From Fidelibacterota bacterium (GTDB lineage: Bacteria > Pseudomonadota > Alphaproteobacteria > Rhodospirillales > Rhodospirillaceae): a stretch of DNA of 64,000 nt. Below, in pieces: positions 40,949 to 49,631 of this stretch (within the stretch, counting starts at the first letter, position 1; each line of letters begins with the position of its first letter). The stretch is from NCBI GenBank assembly GCA_947476275.1, contig CANJPQ010000014.1, forward strand, positions 61,811 through 125,810. The letters run 5' to 3'. The notes under the pieces are model-generated. The model searched no databases, was not told the DNA's origin, and saw only the letters and a list, made by a program, of their open reading frames with translations. The position numbers and the translations under genes were made by a program.

Positions 40949-41839
40949 ATGACACGAGCACCATCGCGCCGCGCAGCCCTTGCCGCGCTTTCCGTCGCGG
41001 GCCTCGCCGCCGGCGCGCGCGACGCCCAAGCGGCGCGCAAGCCGCTCAATCTCGACGACCCATGGGACAATCTGACGGGCTACTTGAAATCCCGCTCCGA
41101 CATCTCGGGCGCCCAGGCCATGTCGTGGACGTCGGGCGTCGTGTGGGCGATGATTCCGGGACAGCCCGCCAAGGCGCTGCTGCTGGGCCAGGGGCTGAAG
41201 TGCACGCGCTGCATCAAGGACGCGCGCGGCTACGAGTTCCTGGAGCGCGAGTGCGTGATCTTCTCAGACCTTGCCACCGGTGAGCCCGTCACCACCTGGG
41301 CCAATCCGTTCACCGAACGCACCGTGGAGGTGTTCCATATCCGCAACGCCTCCGCCGGCAGCCACATCGCCGCAGTCGGCGAGCGCGGGCAACATCACAC
41401 CACGTACATGGAGAACACAGGCGACGTGACGTTCTATTCCGACCTGTTCTATTCCTCGCCGTCCCTGCTGAACCCGGCGCAGTACGCGCCCTACGCGGCC
41501 TCGAGCGTGTACGAAGGCGCGGGCATCTACCACTATCATGTGAAGCGCGCCGACCTCGACAACGCCGACATGCCTAGCGTGCCTTGCACCACCTCCCACA
41601 CGGGGATCCGTCAGTGGCTGCCGTGGATGGAGATGGGCCAGTGGGCCGGCGGCATCGTCATGCCCAGCCGCGGCAAGAAACTGTCCGGCGGCGTGAAGGA
41701 CATTCCGAAGCCCTTTCGCGCCTGGCTGGAGAAGAACAACCCCGAATTCCTCCAAGCGCCCACCCTCGCCGACAAGGGCAAGGAGAAGTTCATGTATCAG
41801 CAGTTCAAGGAACACATCGACAAGAAGCGGGGGGCGTAG
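40949..41839 (+). CDS. DUF1838 family protein with Tat-type signal
   Basis: A 296-residue protein. ATG 40949 has AGGAGA upstream. The N-terminus is a twin-arginine-like signal (RAPSRRAALAALSVAGLAAGA). The body matches the DUF1838 pattern (SGVVWAMIPGQPAKALLLGQG, YYHVKRAD-type strands, WLPWMEMGQWAGG). Tat export implies folding, perhaps with a cofactor, before transport. The function of the family is unknown. It is the first of a group of exported or degradative-type genes running to 49.4 kb. Confidence 0.7.
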   Translation: MTRAPSRRAALAALSVAGLAAGARDAQAARKPLNLDDPWDNLTGYLKSRSDISGAQAMSWTSGVVWAMIPGQPAKALLLGQGLKCTRCIKDARGYEFLERECVIFSDLATGEPVTTWANPFTERTVEVFHIRNASAGSHIAAVGERGQHHTTYMENTGDVTFYSDLFYSSPSLLNPAQYAPYAASSVYEGAGIYHYHVKRADLDNADMPSVPCTTSHTGIRQWLPWMEMGQWAGGIVMPSRGKKLSGGVKDIPKPFRAWLEKNNPEFLQAPTLADKGKEKFMYQQFKEHIDKKRGA

Positions 41840-41875
41840 ATTGAGCGCCGCCGACGCTCCGACCGCAAAATTCTT

Positions 41876-41974
41876 CGCGCGTAATTCGCGCGTAAATGCG
41901 CGCGGCAGGGCCCCCGAAAGTCCGGAATTTTCACCGCGTAATCACCGCGTAATCACCGCGTAAATGCGCGGTGG
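41876..41974. repeat. Short tandem repeats and twin GTAAAT hairpins
   Basis: TCACCGCGTAA occurs three times head to tail (41931-41963). Two small hairpins share the TAAAT loop: CGCGCGTAAATGCGCGC near 41889 and CCGCGTAAATGCGCGG near 41956. They lie in the 317-bp gap between the DUF1838 gene and the beta-propeller gene, which holds no supported gene. Confidence 0.75.
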
Positions 41975-42156
41975 GAGCCGGTAAGTTTCGCACCGATTTT
42001 GCGCGATACGGTGTGCAGGTGCTCACAGTCAGCATGTGACTGTCACCGCACGCATTTCGGGCCCTCTGGATGCGGACTGCGGCTGCACGCGTCCGTGACC
42101 TTTCGGATGCCGGCGCGGGGGCTATACTCCGCATCATCTCGTTCGGGAGGATTTCC

Positions 42157-44028
42157 ATGTTAGGTCTGTGGACACGGCTTGCCGCCGCAGCTTTGTGTGT
42201 CGCCGTCAGCACGAGCGCGCGGGCAGACCTTCTGCCGGGCATGGCGGAGTTGTCCGGCACGGTCAACGCGCCGAAGGACAAGCCGATCGTGCGCGTCTAC
42301 GCGTACAACGCCGCCAAGAAAGTCGGCTATGCGGTGTTTGCGGTCGACGGCAAGTACCGTGCGGTCAACCTCTTCCCCGGCAGCTACGAAATCACCGTGC
42401 GGACGAACGGCCTGGCGATGGACCCGGTAAAGGTCGATGTTGCCGCTGGCGCCCACGCGAAAGCCGATTTGTCGCCGAAGGCCGTGTCCGAGCCGCCCGA
42501 CTATGTCGGCGGCGTCACCTACAAGGAAGAGAAGCCGGAAGGCTACGAGAAGGTCTATCCGCCCGGTCCCGGCCGCGAGATCGCGGAGCGCACCTGTATC
42601 GTCTGTCACGGCGTGAGCTTCCTGCCGACGAAGGTGCTCGACCGCGAAGGCTGGTCGTCCGCCATCGACCGAATGACCAAGGAACCGGCGTTCTCCGCCC
42701 TTGGCCTTGCCGAAGGCCCGTCGATGTTCGATCCGCAGCGTCTCGCGGGCAAGGACCGGGACATTCTTCTCGACTACCTCGTGAAGAACTTCGGGCCTGA
42801 GTCCACGCCGCGTGTTGTCGCTGTCGAGAACGAGCCCGCCCTCGACAAAGCGGCCCTCGCGAAGGCCATGTACATCGAGTACCGCTTCCCGAACACCAAA
42901 GAGTTGCCCCTGCGCTGGACGCAGGAGACCCACTTCGACAAAGACGGCAACGTCTTCGTCACGGACCGCGGCAAGCGCCCGGCTATCGTGAAGGTCGATC
43001 CGCGCACGGGCGAGTCCTGGGACTTCCCGACGCCGAGCACGCGCAGTTCGCCCCACGGCCTGACGGTGGATACGGACGGCACTGTGTGGTGGTCCGGCCG
43101 CAGCGTGTTCCTCGCGCACCTCGATCCGAAAACCGGCAAGAGCGATATCTATCCGATCCCGGCGCTTGGCCATCACGGCCACACGCCGGTGTTCAACTCA
43201 AAGGGCGATCTCTGGTTCTCCATGCTGGTGAGCAACAAGATCGGTCGCTGGGAACGCGCGACCGATCAGGTCACTTACTATGAAACACCTTCCGCGCGCG
43301 GCCGTCCCTATGGCTTCGTGATCGATAGCAAGGACAAGATTTGGTACGTGGAGTATCACGCCGATCACGTCGTGAAGTTCGACCCCGACACCAAGAAGTT
43401 CACGCAGTTCAAGGTGAAGAGCGCGCCCGCCAGCATGCGCCGCCTGGGCGTCGATTCGAAGGATCACATCTGGTACGGCATCTACGGCACCGTCGGAAAG
43501 AAGGGCAAGCTCGGCCATCTCAACCCGACCACCGGAGAGATCGTGGAACGCGAACTCCCGGTCGAGTATTCGAACCCGTATGACGCTTGGCCGGACGAGC
43601 AGGACAACATCTGGTCGTCTTGCGACAACTACTTCGTGAAGTTCGATCAGAAGACCGAGAAGTTCACGGTGTACCCGCTGCCGGAGCGCACCGACCAGCC
43701 GAAGGTGAGCATCACCAAAGACGGCGCGATCTGGTACACGCCGCGCTATGCCGGCATGAACGGCGGCTACGGCGGCGCTGCTGCGGTGCTGTATCCGGAC
43801 ATGGATAAGATCACCACGCTCGCCGCGTACTACTCCGACAAGAGCAGTGCCAACTGGATCGCCAAGTACAAGGGCCCGGGCACGCCTGTCACCGGCGCGA
43901 TTAAGACCGTGAAGGAAGGCGCGCAGAATCCGGAAGTCGCCACCGCCAAGATCGTCGGCAGGAAACTCGAAGACATCGGCACCGTGCGCGCCGGCAGCAA
44001 TCAAGAAGGCAGCCGGATGGCTGACTAA
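42157..44028 (+). CDS. Exported Vgb-like beta-propeller protein with c-type haem motif
   Basis: A 623-residue exported protein. ATG 42157 has GGGAGG upstream. Signal peptide to about residue 23; a carboxypeptidase-regulatory-type beta domain (about 30-105); a cytochrome-c-like segment with TCIVCHG (Cys147, Cys150, His151); and, from about residue 250, a beta-propeller resembling virginiamycin B lyase (repeats such as DKDGNVFVTDRG, DTDGTVWWSGR, KDGAIWYTPRY). Vgb opens cyclic streptogramins, but many Vgb-like proteins have other or unknown roles. Joining a haem domain to the propeller suggests periplasmic redox chemistry. The next gene starts 3 nt later. Confidence 0.8.
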   Translation: MLGLWTRLAAAALCVAVSTSARADLLPGMAELSGTVNAPKDKPIVRVYAYNAAKKVGYAVFAVDGKYRAVNLFPGSYEITVRTNGLAMDPVKVDVAAGAHAKADLSPKAVSEPPDYVGGVTYKEEKPEGYEKVYPPGPGREIAERTCIVCHGVSFLPTKVLDREGWSSAIDRMTKEPAFSALGLAEGPSMFDPQRLAGKDRDILLDYLVKNFGPESTPRVVAVENEPALDKAALAKAMYIEYRFPNTKELPLRWTQETHFDKDGNVFVTDRGKRPAIVKVDPRTGESWDFPTPSTRSSPHGLTVDTDGTVWWSGRSVFLAHLDPKTGKSDIYPIPALGHHGHTPVFNSKGDLWFSMLVSNKIGRWERATDQVTYYETPSARGRPYGFVIDSKDKIWYVEYHADHVVKFDPDTKKFTQFKVKSAPASMRRLGVDSKDHIWYGIYGTVGKKGKLGHLNPTTGEIVERELPVEYSNPYDAWPDEQDNIWSSCDNYFVKFDQKTEKFTVYPLPERTDQPKVSITKDGAIWYTPRYAGMNGGYGGAAAVLYPDMDKITTLAAYYSDKSSANWIAKYKGPGTPVTGAIKTVKEGAQNPEVATAKIVGRKLEDIGTVRAGSNQEGSRMAD

Positions 44029-44031
44029 GCC

Positions 44032-44889
44032 ATGATCCGCATCCTGGCCGCGCTTTTGATTCTCGCCGGAGCCGCGCAGGCCGCGGATCGGTATCGTGCC
44101 TACATCGATGGCCCCTGGGGCCAAATCCACGTGCGGGTCGCCGGCAAGGCCTCCGACCCAACCGTGGTGATCCTGCACCAGATGACGTGGTCGTCGGAGC
44201 AGTATGCCCACGCGCTGCCGGAACTCGCGTCCCGCGGCGTGCGCGCGATCGCCGTCGATATCCCCGGCTATGGCGAGTCAGACGGACCCTCTGATCCGTC
44301 CTCCGCCGCGCAATACGCCGATGCGCTCCTGCCGGTGCTGGACCACTTCACACTGAAGCGCGCCATCCTGCTCGGCACCAACACCGGCGCGACCTTCGTC
44401 ACCGTCTTCGCCGACCGCCATCCGGAGCGTGTGAAGCAACTCATCCTCGAAGGTGTGCCGATCTGGGACGCCGCCACGCGCGAGAAGTTGATCGCCGGCG
44501 AGCCCCACGGCGAAATCAAATACACCGACGACGGCAGCTTCCTCGCCAACCGCTGGGTCGGCAGCCGCACCATGGCAAAGGGACGTCTCAGCGAAGCGGC
44601 GTCGCTGGAGAACATCATCAAGACCTTCAATGCCGGCCCGCGGGGCTGGTACGCCCACGAGGCCGTCTTCCGCACGGACCTGGAGCCGATCGTGAAGCGG
44701 GTGAAAGCGCCCATCACGGCGCTCACCTATCCAGGACAGGAACTTTACGAGACGTCGCGCAACGTCGCGAAGGTGCGCGCCGATGCGAAGGTCGTGGAAC
44801 TCTCCAACGTCGGCCGCAGCATGGCGCCGGCGTTCGATAATCCAAAGGAGTGGGCAGAGGCCGTCGCGCGCATCGTCAGCGCAAAGTGA
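44032..44889 (+). CDS. Alpha/beta-hydrolase-fold protein lacking the catalytic triad
   Basis: A 285-residue exported protein with signal peptide IRILAALLILAGAAQA. The fold is clear (DPTVVILHQMTWSSEQY, AVDIPGYGESDGP, FADRHPERVKQLILEG). The nucleophile elbow reads GTNTG, with Asn where the family has Ser, Asp or Cys, and the usual late His is replaced in NVGRSMAP. It is therefore probably not a hydrolase of the ordinary kind and may bind a ligand or be a pseudoenzyme. It follows the Vgb-like gene by 3 nt and is likely co-expressed with it. Confidence 0.8.
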   Translation: MIRILAALLILAGAAQAADRYRAYIDGPWGQIHVRVAGKASDPTVVILHQMTWSSEQYAHALPELASRGVRAIAVDIPGYGESDGPSDPSSAAQYADALLPVLDHFTLKRAILLGTNTGATFVTVFADRHPERVKQLILEGVPIWDAATREKLIAGEPHGEIKYTDDGSFLANRWVGSRTMAKGRLSEAASLENIIKTFNAGPRGWYAHEAVFRTDLEPIVKRVKAPITALTYPGQELYETSRNVAKVRADAKVVELSNVGRSMAPAFDNPKEWAEAVARIVSAK

Positions 44890-44984
44890 TCCACGTCGGC
44901 GGTCTCGATGTGCTTTTGCAGGCAGGCGAGCAGGTGGGGCAGCCGCCGCTTGAGGCTGTTCACGTTGAACGTGGCGACCTTCAA
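44890..44984 (-). pseudogene. Exodeoxyribonuclease III (xthA) 5' remnant
   Basis: From TTG 44984 the first 25 or so codons read MKVATFNVNSLKRRLPHLL when the TTG is taken as the start, the hallmark N-terminus of exonuclease III. The similarity fades near the hydrolase stop, and the catalytic regions are absent. It sits squeezed between two convergent genes, so it is a truncated copy left by a rearrangement. Confidence 0.7.
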
Positions 44985-46448
44985 CTAAAGGTACGTCCAG
45001 CCACGATAGCTGCGACCGGCAACGCGATCGGGCAGCAATGCATCGAGGCCGGCTTCTGCCACGATTTCGCGCAACACCTGCTCCGCTTCGCTGATCACGT
45101 CGTCCTCGTTCCAGATCGTCGACTTGCCGCCGGCGAGCAGTTTCTTGCCAGCGACGAACACGGTGTCGACCATGTCCGTATCTCCGGCCCATACCAAAAT
45201 CCCCAACGCGCGACGGCCATCGAAGTTCGGCCGCTGGCCAGGACGATTGGTGTCGACGATCACGCAGTCCGCCGCCTTGCCGATCTCGAGCGAGCCGGTG
45301 ATGCCGTCCATGAACAGCGCCCGCGCGCCGCCGCGGGTCGCCATCTCGACAACCGTCTCCGCCGTCGCCCACAGCTTGGCCTCGGGCGGCGGAACGCCGT
45401 CCGCCTTCTCGCGATTGACCGCGAGGTTCTGGCCCAGGATCGCCTGCCGCATCGCCTCGAACGGACTCTGGTTGTCCGACACCATCGGCGCATCGGTGCC
45501 GAGGCCGGGCAGGAGGCCGGCATTCAGCAGATGATGGATCGGCAGGCCGACACTGTCGAACTGGCGCAGGATCGGCACGATGCCGAGCCGGCAGTCCTGC
45601 TCCGCCAGGATCTCGAACTCGTGGCTCATCACGTTGACCGCCTTGCCCGCATAGATCGGCTGCGCCAGCAGGTCGAACGAGCGGTAGTACTCCACCTGGC
45701 CGCCGTTCCAGCCGCGCTTGCGCAAGTTTGCGCCGCGGCTGTTGTCGGTCATATCGATATCAAGCCGTGCGCCGATGGCTTTGGCGCCATCGCGGATGCG
45801 GCGCATGTCCTCCGGGTCCGAGCGATATTGGTAATTGATGAAGCCTGCCGCCACTTCGATGCGATCGCTGCCGAACGCCTTCTGCAGGCGCTCAAGTTCC
45901 ACCAGTCCGTCGGCGACGGTCTCGCGGCCTTCCTCCGGCGCCATCGGTCCGTCGATGATGCAGCGCGCCACGAAGCCGCGCATGCCGGAGTCCCGCAGCG
46001 CCGCCCACGATCCATCGACCGACCGCTTCTGCACGTTGTTGAAATGCTCGTCGTGGGTGGCCGTGTAGCCAGCGCGAATCATCTCCAGGCAGTGCAGGCG
46101 GGTGAGCACATAGCTGCGGCGCTCGTCCGTGCGGCTGGTCACCTGGTTGAGCAGCCGCATCACGGTGGCGACCGCTTTGGGAATGTCGGTCACCGGCCAA
46201 CGATCGTCGTTGTAGCCGCGGAGGAAGATCTGATTGAGATGCGTATGCGCGTTGGCGATGCCGGGCAGAACGAGTTTGCCGGTGCCGTCGATGGTCTCTT
46301 TTGCGTCGATCTTGCAATCCGCGGCCTTGCCGACCGCGACGATCTTGCCGTCGCGGAAGGCGAGGTAGCCATCGGTGTAGACGCGCCGCTGCTCATCGAC
46401 CGTGACGACGATCGCGTTCTTGATCAGCGTATCGGCAGTCTCGGCCAT
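44985..46448 (-). CDS. Amidohydrolase of the TRZ/ATZ-type family, degenerate metal site
   Basis: A 487-residue cytosolic protein with the urease-like TIM-barrel fold and flanking beta domain. NAHTHLNQ (about residues 66-73) supplies the HxH metal pair and GLGTDAP the late Asp. In typical members a central HxHxxE motif supplies a metal His and the catalytic Glu; here the aligned region reads LDIDMTDN, and the HxP-SN segment is also missing. Either the metal site is rebuilt or the activity is different. It is followed, with no gap, by the xthA remnant and preceded by an NTF2-like gene 3 nt upstream. Confidence 0.78.
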   Translation of the reverse strand: MAETADTLIKNAIVVTVDEQRRVYTDGYLAFRDGKIVAVGKAADCKIDAKETIDGTGKLVLPGIANAHTHLNQIFLRGYNDDRWPVTDIPKAVATVMRLLNQVTSRTDERRSYVLTRLHCLEMIRAGYTATHDEHFNNVQKRSVDGSWAALRDSGMRGFVARCIIDGPMAPEEGRETVADGLVELERLQKAFGSDRIEVAAGFINYQYRSDPEDMRRIRDGAKAIGARLDIDMTDNSRGANLRKRGWNGGQVEYYRSFDLLAQPIYAGKAVNVMSHEFEILAEQDCRLGIVPILRQFDSVGLPIHHLLNAGLLPGLGTDAPMVSDNQSPFEAMRQAILGQNLAVNREKADGVPPPEAKLWATAETVVEMATRGGARALFMDGITGSLEIGKAADCVIVDTNRPGQRPNFDGRRALGILVWAGDTDMVDTVFVAGKKLLAGGKSTIWNEDDVISEAEQVLREIVAEAGLDALLPDRVAGRSYRGWTYL

Positions 46449-46451
46449 GGG

Positions 46452-46916
46452 TTAGCGCTTCGGCGTCGCCCGCGCCATGGCGCCCATGATGTTCCACTTG
46501 CCTTTCTGCTTCTGCCACACGTGGATCACCTCGTAGCGCTGATCGACCGCCGTGCCGTCCGCCAGCATGGTGCGGTGGGTCTGGTAGTAGATCACGCCCG
46601 TGTCGCCCTCGAGGGTGAAGCCGACCGGCTCCATGGTGAGTTTCTCTTGGTTGTTGTCCTTCAACTCCGGCGCGGAGGTCTTGAGCGCGGAATTGTCCAT
46701 CGGCTTCGGCGCCTGCGGCGGCCAGCCCATGTAGTCCGGCGCGACATGCTCAAGATAGAACTTCAGTCCGGCGGTGGCGCGGCCGTGATAGATCGCCTGT
46801 TCCAGCGCCCAGATCTCGGCTTGCGCCTTCTCCTTCGCGGTAGGGTCGGCGGCCCGGGCCGGCGGCATCAGTGTCATCGTGACAATCGCGGCGGCGATCA
46901 GGATGCGGGAAAACAT
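46452..46916 (-). CDS. Secreted NTF2-like (SnoaL/DUF4440-type) protein
   Basis: A 154-residue exported protein. ATG 46916 has AAGGAG 8 nt upstream; the long frame extending to 49220 is antisense to real genes. Signal peptide to about residue 22 (ends PARA). The mature part has an N-terminal helix (EIWALEQAIYHGRATAGLKFYLEHVAPDYMGW spread over about residues 34-65) and C-terminal strands (VIYYQTHRTML, YEVIHVWQKQKGKW) typical of the cone-shaped NTF2 fold. It is probably an accessory or small-molecule-binding enzyme. It shares an operon with the amidohydrolase and diverges from the SDR gene. Confidence 0.75.
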   Translation of the reverse strand: MFSRILIAAAIVTMTLMPPARAADPTAKEKAQAEIWALEQAIYHGRATAGLKFYLEHVAPDYMGWPPQAPKPMDNSALKTSAPELKDNNQEKLTMEPVGFTLEGDTGVIYYQTHRTMLADGTAVDQRYEVIHVWQKQKGKWNIMGAMARATPKR

Positions 46917-46979
46917 TGGTGCACTCCTTTGCAATGGCGGCAATAATCCTCGCATGATTTCGGATCTCCTCGATAGCCC

Positions 46980-47789
46980 ATGACCGCGTGCACGGCCGTC
47001 ATTACTGGCAGCAGCCAAGGCCTTGGCAAGGGGCTGGCGGACGCTTTTTTGCGCCGCGGTCACAATGTGATAGTCAGCAGCCAGGACCCGGCGGCGGATA
47101 CGGCGGCTGCCATGGAGTTGGCGACCATCGGTACGGGCCGGGTGATCGCCCAAAGCTGTGACGTGGCGGATGCCGCGCAGGTTCAGCGTCTCTGGGACGT
47201 GGCGGTGCGCACGTTCGGCGCGGTCGATCTGTGGATCAACAATGCCGGCTACGCGCGCGGCAGCTTGCCGTTGGCCGACCAACCGCCGGCGGTCATGGAA
47301 GCCATGCTGCGCGCAAACGTGCTCGGCACGGTCAACGGCTGCCAAGTCGCGCTTGCAGGCATGCGCACGCAGGGCCACGGCAAGGTCTACAACGTGGTCG
47401 GCGCGGGATGGGACGGCGTCTATGTGCCCGGCATGTTGGGCTACGCCACCACCAAGGCCGCGATCACCTGGTTCACGCGCTGGCTCGCGCAGGAAGTCGC
47501 GATGCAGCAACCGATCGTCGGCCACATCAGTCCCGGCATGGTCATAACGGATGGTTTCCTCCGCGAACACCTGCTGACGCCGGCGGCACGTCGACCGGGG
47601 CGTGATGCTTATGTCAATATGATCGCGGATCACGTAGAGACCGTCGCACCGTGGTTCGTGGATCGCATGTTGGCAAACACGCGCAACGGTGCCGAAATCG
47701 TGTGGCTTACACCGCTGCGAATGAAATGGCGCATTCTCGCCGCCAAGTTCCGCAAGCGCGACGTGTTGTCGCGTTATGGCATCAGCTAG
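46980..47789 (+). CDS. Short-chain dehydrogenase resembling NOL/NYC1-type SDRs
   Basis: A 269-residue classical-fold SDR. NAD(P) motif TGSSQGLG (residues 10-17), NNAGYARG, and catalytic YATTK. The usual serine, 13 residues before Tyr, is Ala in a GAGWDG stretch. Plant and bacterial NOL/NYC1-type (chlorophyll b reductase-like) SDRs share GAG at this place and the later SPGMVITD. The substrate here is unknown, and the host need not make chlorophyll. It is followed 12 bp later by the esterase gene. Confidence 0.78.
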   Translation: MTACTAVITGSSQGLGKGLADAFLRRGHNVIVSSQDPAADTAAAMELATIGTGRVIAQSCDVADAAQVQRLWDVAVRTFGAVDLWINNAGYARGSLPLADQPPAVMEAMLRANVLGTVNGCQVALAGMRTQGHGKVYNVVGAGWDGVYVPGMLGYATTKAAITWFTRWLAQEVAMQQPIVGHISPGMVITDGFLREHLLTPAARRPGRDAYVNMIADHVETVAPWFVDRMLANTRNGAEIVWLTPLRMKWRILAAKFRKRDVLSRYGIS

Positions 47790-47801
47790 GAGAGAAGTTC
47801 G

Positions 47802-49379
47802 ATGATGTCGAAGACGCTGATCGCTTTCATCGCATTCATTGGTCTGACAGGTCACGCCGCCGCGGCAGACGGCGCTGCATGCCGTGCCCTGAGCGACCGG
47901 GCGCACAGCGCCATGTTCGCGCAAATCCTCGACGCGCCGACCAACATCGTCTCGGCGACCGTCGTCGCCGCCGGTGCGAACGGCGAGGCGGATTTGCCCG
48001 AGCATTGCCAAGTCGAGGGAAACATCGCGCCGCAAATTGGCTTTCTGGCGCGTCTGCCGATCACGGCTTGGAACGGCAAATTCATGATGGGCGGCTGCGG
48101 CGGCGCATGTGGCACCTACATGAACCAGCGCATCGATCCGGCGCTCGCCCGCGGCTATGCGGTGATCGTCACCGACATGGGCCACAAGGGCATGAGTTTT
48201 GAGTTCATGCGCGGCAATCCGCAGGGCCAGGCGGATTTCGCCTATCGCTCCACGCATCTCACGGCAGTTGTCGGCAAGACTCTCGTGGAGACGTTCTACG
48301 GCAAGAAGGCGGCGCGCAACTACTATTGGGGCTGCTCCACCGGCGGTCGCCAGGGGATGATGGAGGCGCAGCGTTTCCCGGAGGACTTCGAAGGAATCAT
48401 CGCCGGCGCGCCGGTGTGGAATCAGACTCAGAACAACCCGTTCTTCGGCTCCTGGGGCGGCCGGGTGAACACGGACAAGGACGGCAAGCCGATCCTGGAT
48501 GCCAAGAAGATCCCGCTCATTCACGACGCGGTGCTCGCCGCCTGCGACGTGCGCGACGGTTTGAAAGACGGCCTTTTGATGGACCCGCGCCAGTGCCGTT
48601 GGGATCCGGGCACGATCGTGTGCAAGGGCGCCACCGGCACGAACTGTCTGTCCGCGGCGGAAGTCGATGTCGTACGCCAGATCTACGATGGTCCGAAGGA
48701 CCCGGCGGGCACTGCGCTTTTCTGGGGCATGCAGCGGGGCTCCGAGGATCAGTGGCGCGGCTGGCTCGGCAGCGACGGCAAGCTCGGAGCATCCGTCGTC
48801 GGCGAACCCACCAATACCGTCCTTGCTTTCGTGGGCTTCGCGGACGGGCAGGGGAAACCCTACTACGCGCCGCGGGATTTCGACCTCGCACGTGATCCGC
48901 CGCGTCTGGGTCTGTGGGAGTTTGCCTACAACGCTCAGAACCCGGACCTGCGCCGCTTCCGGGCCGGCGCCGGCAAAGCGATCCTCTACACCGGCTGGAA
49001 CGACAACAACATCCCGCCCGGCCAAGCCATCGACTACTACGATACGGCCACGCGCACCATGGGCGGCGATGTGGCAACCACCGCGTTCTTCCGCATGTTC
49101 CTGCTCCCGGCCGTCAACCATTGCAACGGCGGCGCCGGCGGCAGCGAAGTCGACTGGATTGCGGCCTTGGAGAACTGGGTGGAGAGGGGGCAGGCGCCGG
49201 ATGTGGTGACGGCCCATCATCCGGTGCAGGACGCGACGGCTCTGCGTCCCGCGCGCTTCCCTATGCCGCCAGGATCGTTCGACAGGGCGCGGCCGGTGTT
49301 CGCCTACCCGGACGTGGCGCGCTATAGCGGCCGCGGCGATCCGGCCCTGCCTGAAAGCTGGGCGAAAGCCCGGCGCTAA
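47802..49379 (+). CDS. Tannase/feruloyl esterase family protein
   Basis: A 525-residue exported esterase. ATG 47802 has AGGAGAG upstream; signal peptide to about residue 21. The family motif GCSTGGRQG (about residues 177-185) contains the nucleophile and the Cys that bonds to a second Cys beside the catalytic His in NHCNGG (about 427-432). The family cleaves ester bonds of gallate, ferulate or related aromatic esters. With the SDR upstream it suggests periplasmic breakdown of plant-type esters. Confidence 0.88.
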   Translation: MMSKTLIAFIAFIGLTGHAAAADGAACRALSDRAHSAMFAQILDAPTNIVSATVVAAGANGEADLPEHCQVEGNIAPQIGFLARLPITAWNGKFMMGGCGGACGTYMNQRIDPALARGYAVIVTDMGHKGMSFEFMRGNPQGQADFAYRSTHLTAVVGKTLVETFYGKKAARNYYWGCSTGGRQGMMEAQRFPEDFEGIIAGAPVWNQTQNNPFFGSWGGRVNTDKDGKPILDAKKIPLIHDAVLAACDVRDGLKDGLLMDPRQCRWDPGTIVCKGATGTNCLSAAEVDVVRQIYDGPKDPAGTALFWGMQRGSEDQWRGWLGSDGKLGASVVGEPTNTVLAFVGFADGQGKPYYAPRDFDLARDPPRLGLWEFAYNAQNPDLRRFRAGAGKAILYTGWNDNNIPPGQAIDYYDTATRTMGGDVATTAFFRMFLLPAVNHCNGGAGGSEVDWIAALENWVERGQAPDVVTAHHPVQDATALRPARFPMPPGSFDRARPVFAYPDVARYSGRGDPALPESWAKARR

Positions 49380-49631
49380 CGAAAGCTCTCCTTATGACTC
49401 TGCCTGATGGCATCAAAACCGCCGCAGCGCCAATTTGATAAATGGATGCTGACCGGCAGATCGCTGCTCAGACTGCGTTCGGACGTATTTTCACGCTGGA
49501 CGATACCCCCGATCCTGCTCTAACCGGGCATATTCCCGTGCCATTCCAAGCCCATTACGTGAATCGCGCTTGTTAAAGCGTGGCTCTTCTACCCCCGGTG
49601 CTGGTAGGGTGCGGAACCGGGATGTAAGCGT

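Noticed and set aside
46452..49220. Very long minus-strand open frame (over 900 codons)
   Set aside because: Only its last 155 codons (46452-46916) encode a recognisable protein with a signal peptide and ribosome-binding site. The rest is antisense to the SDR and esterase genes, which have clear family motifs.
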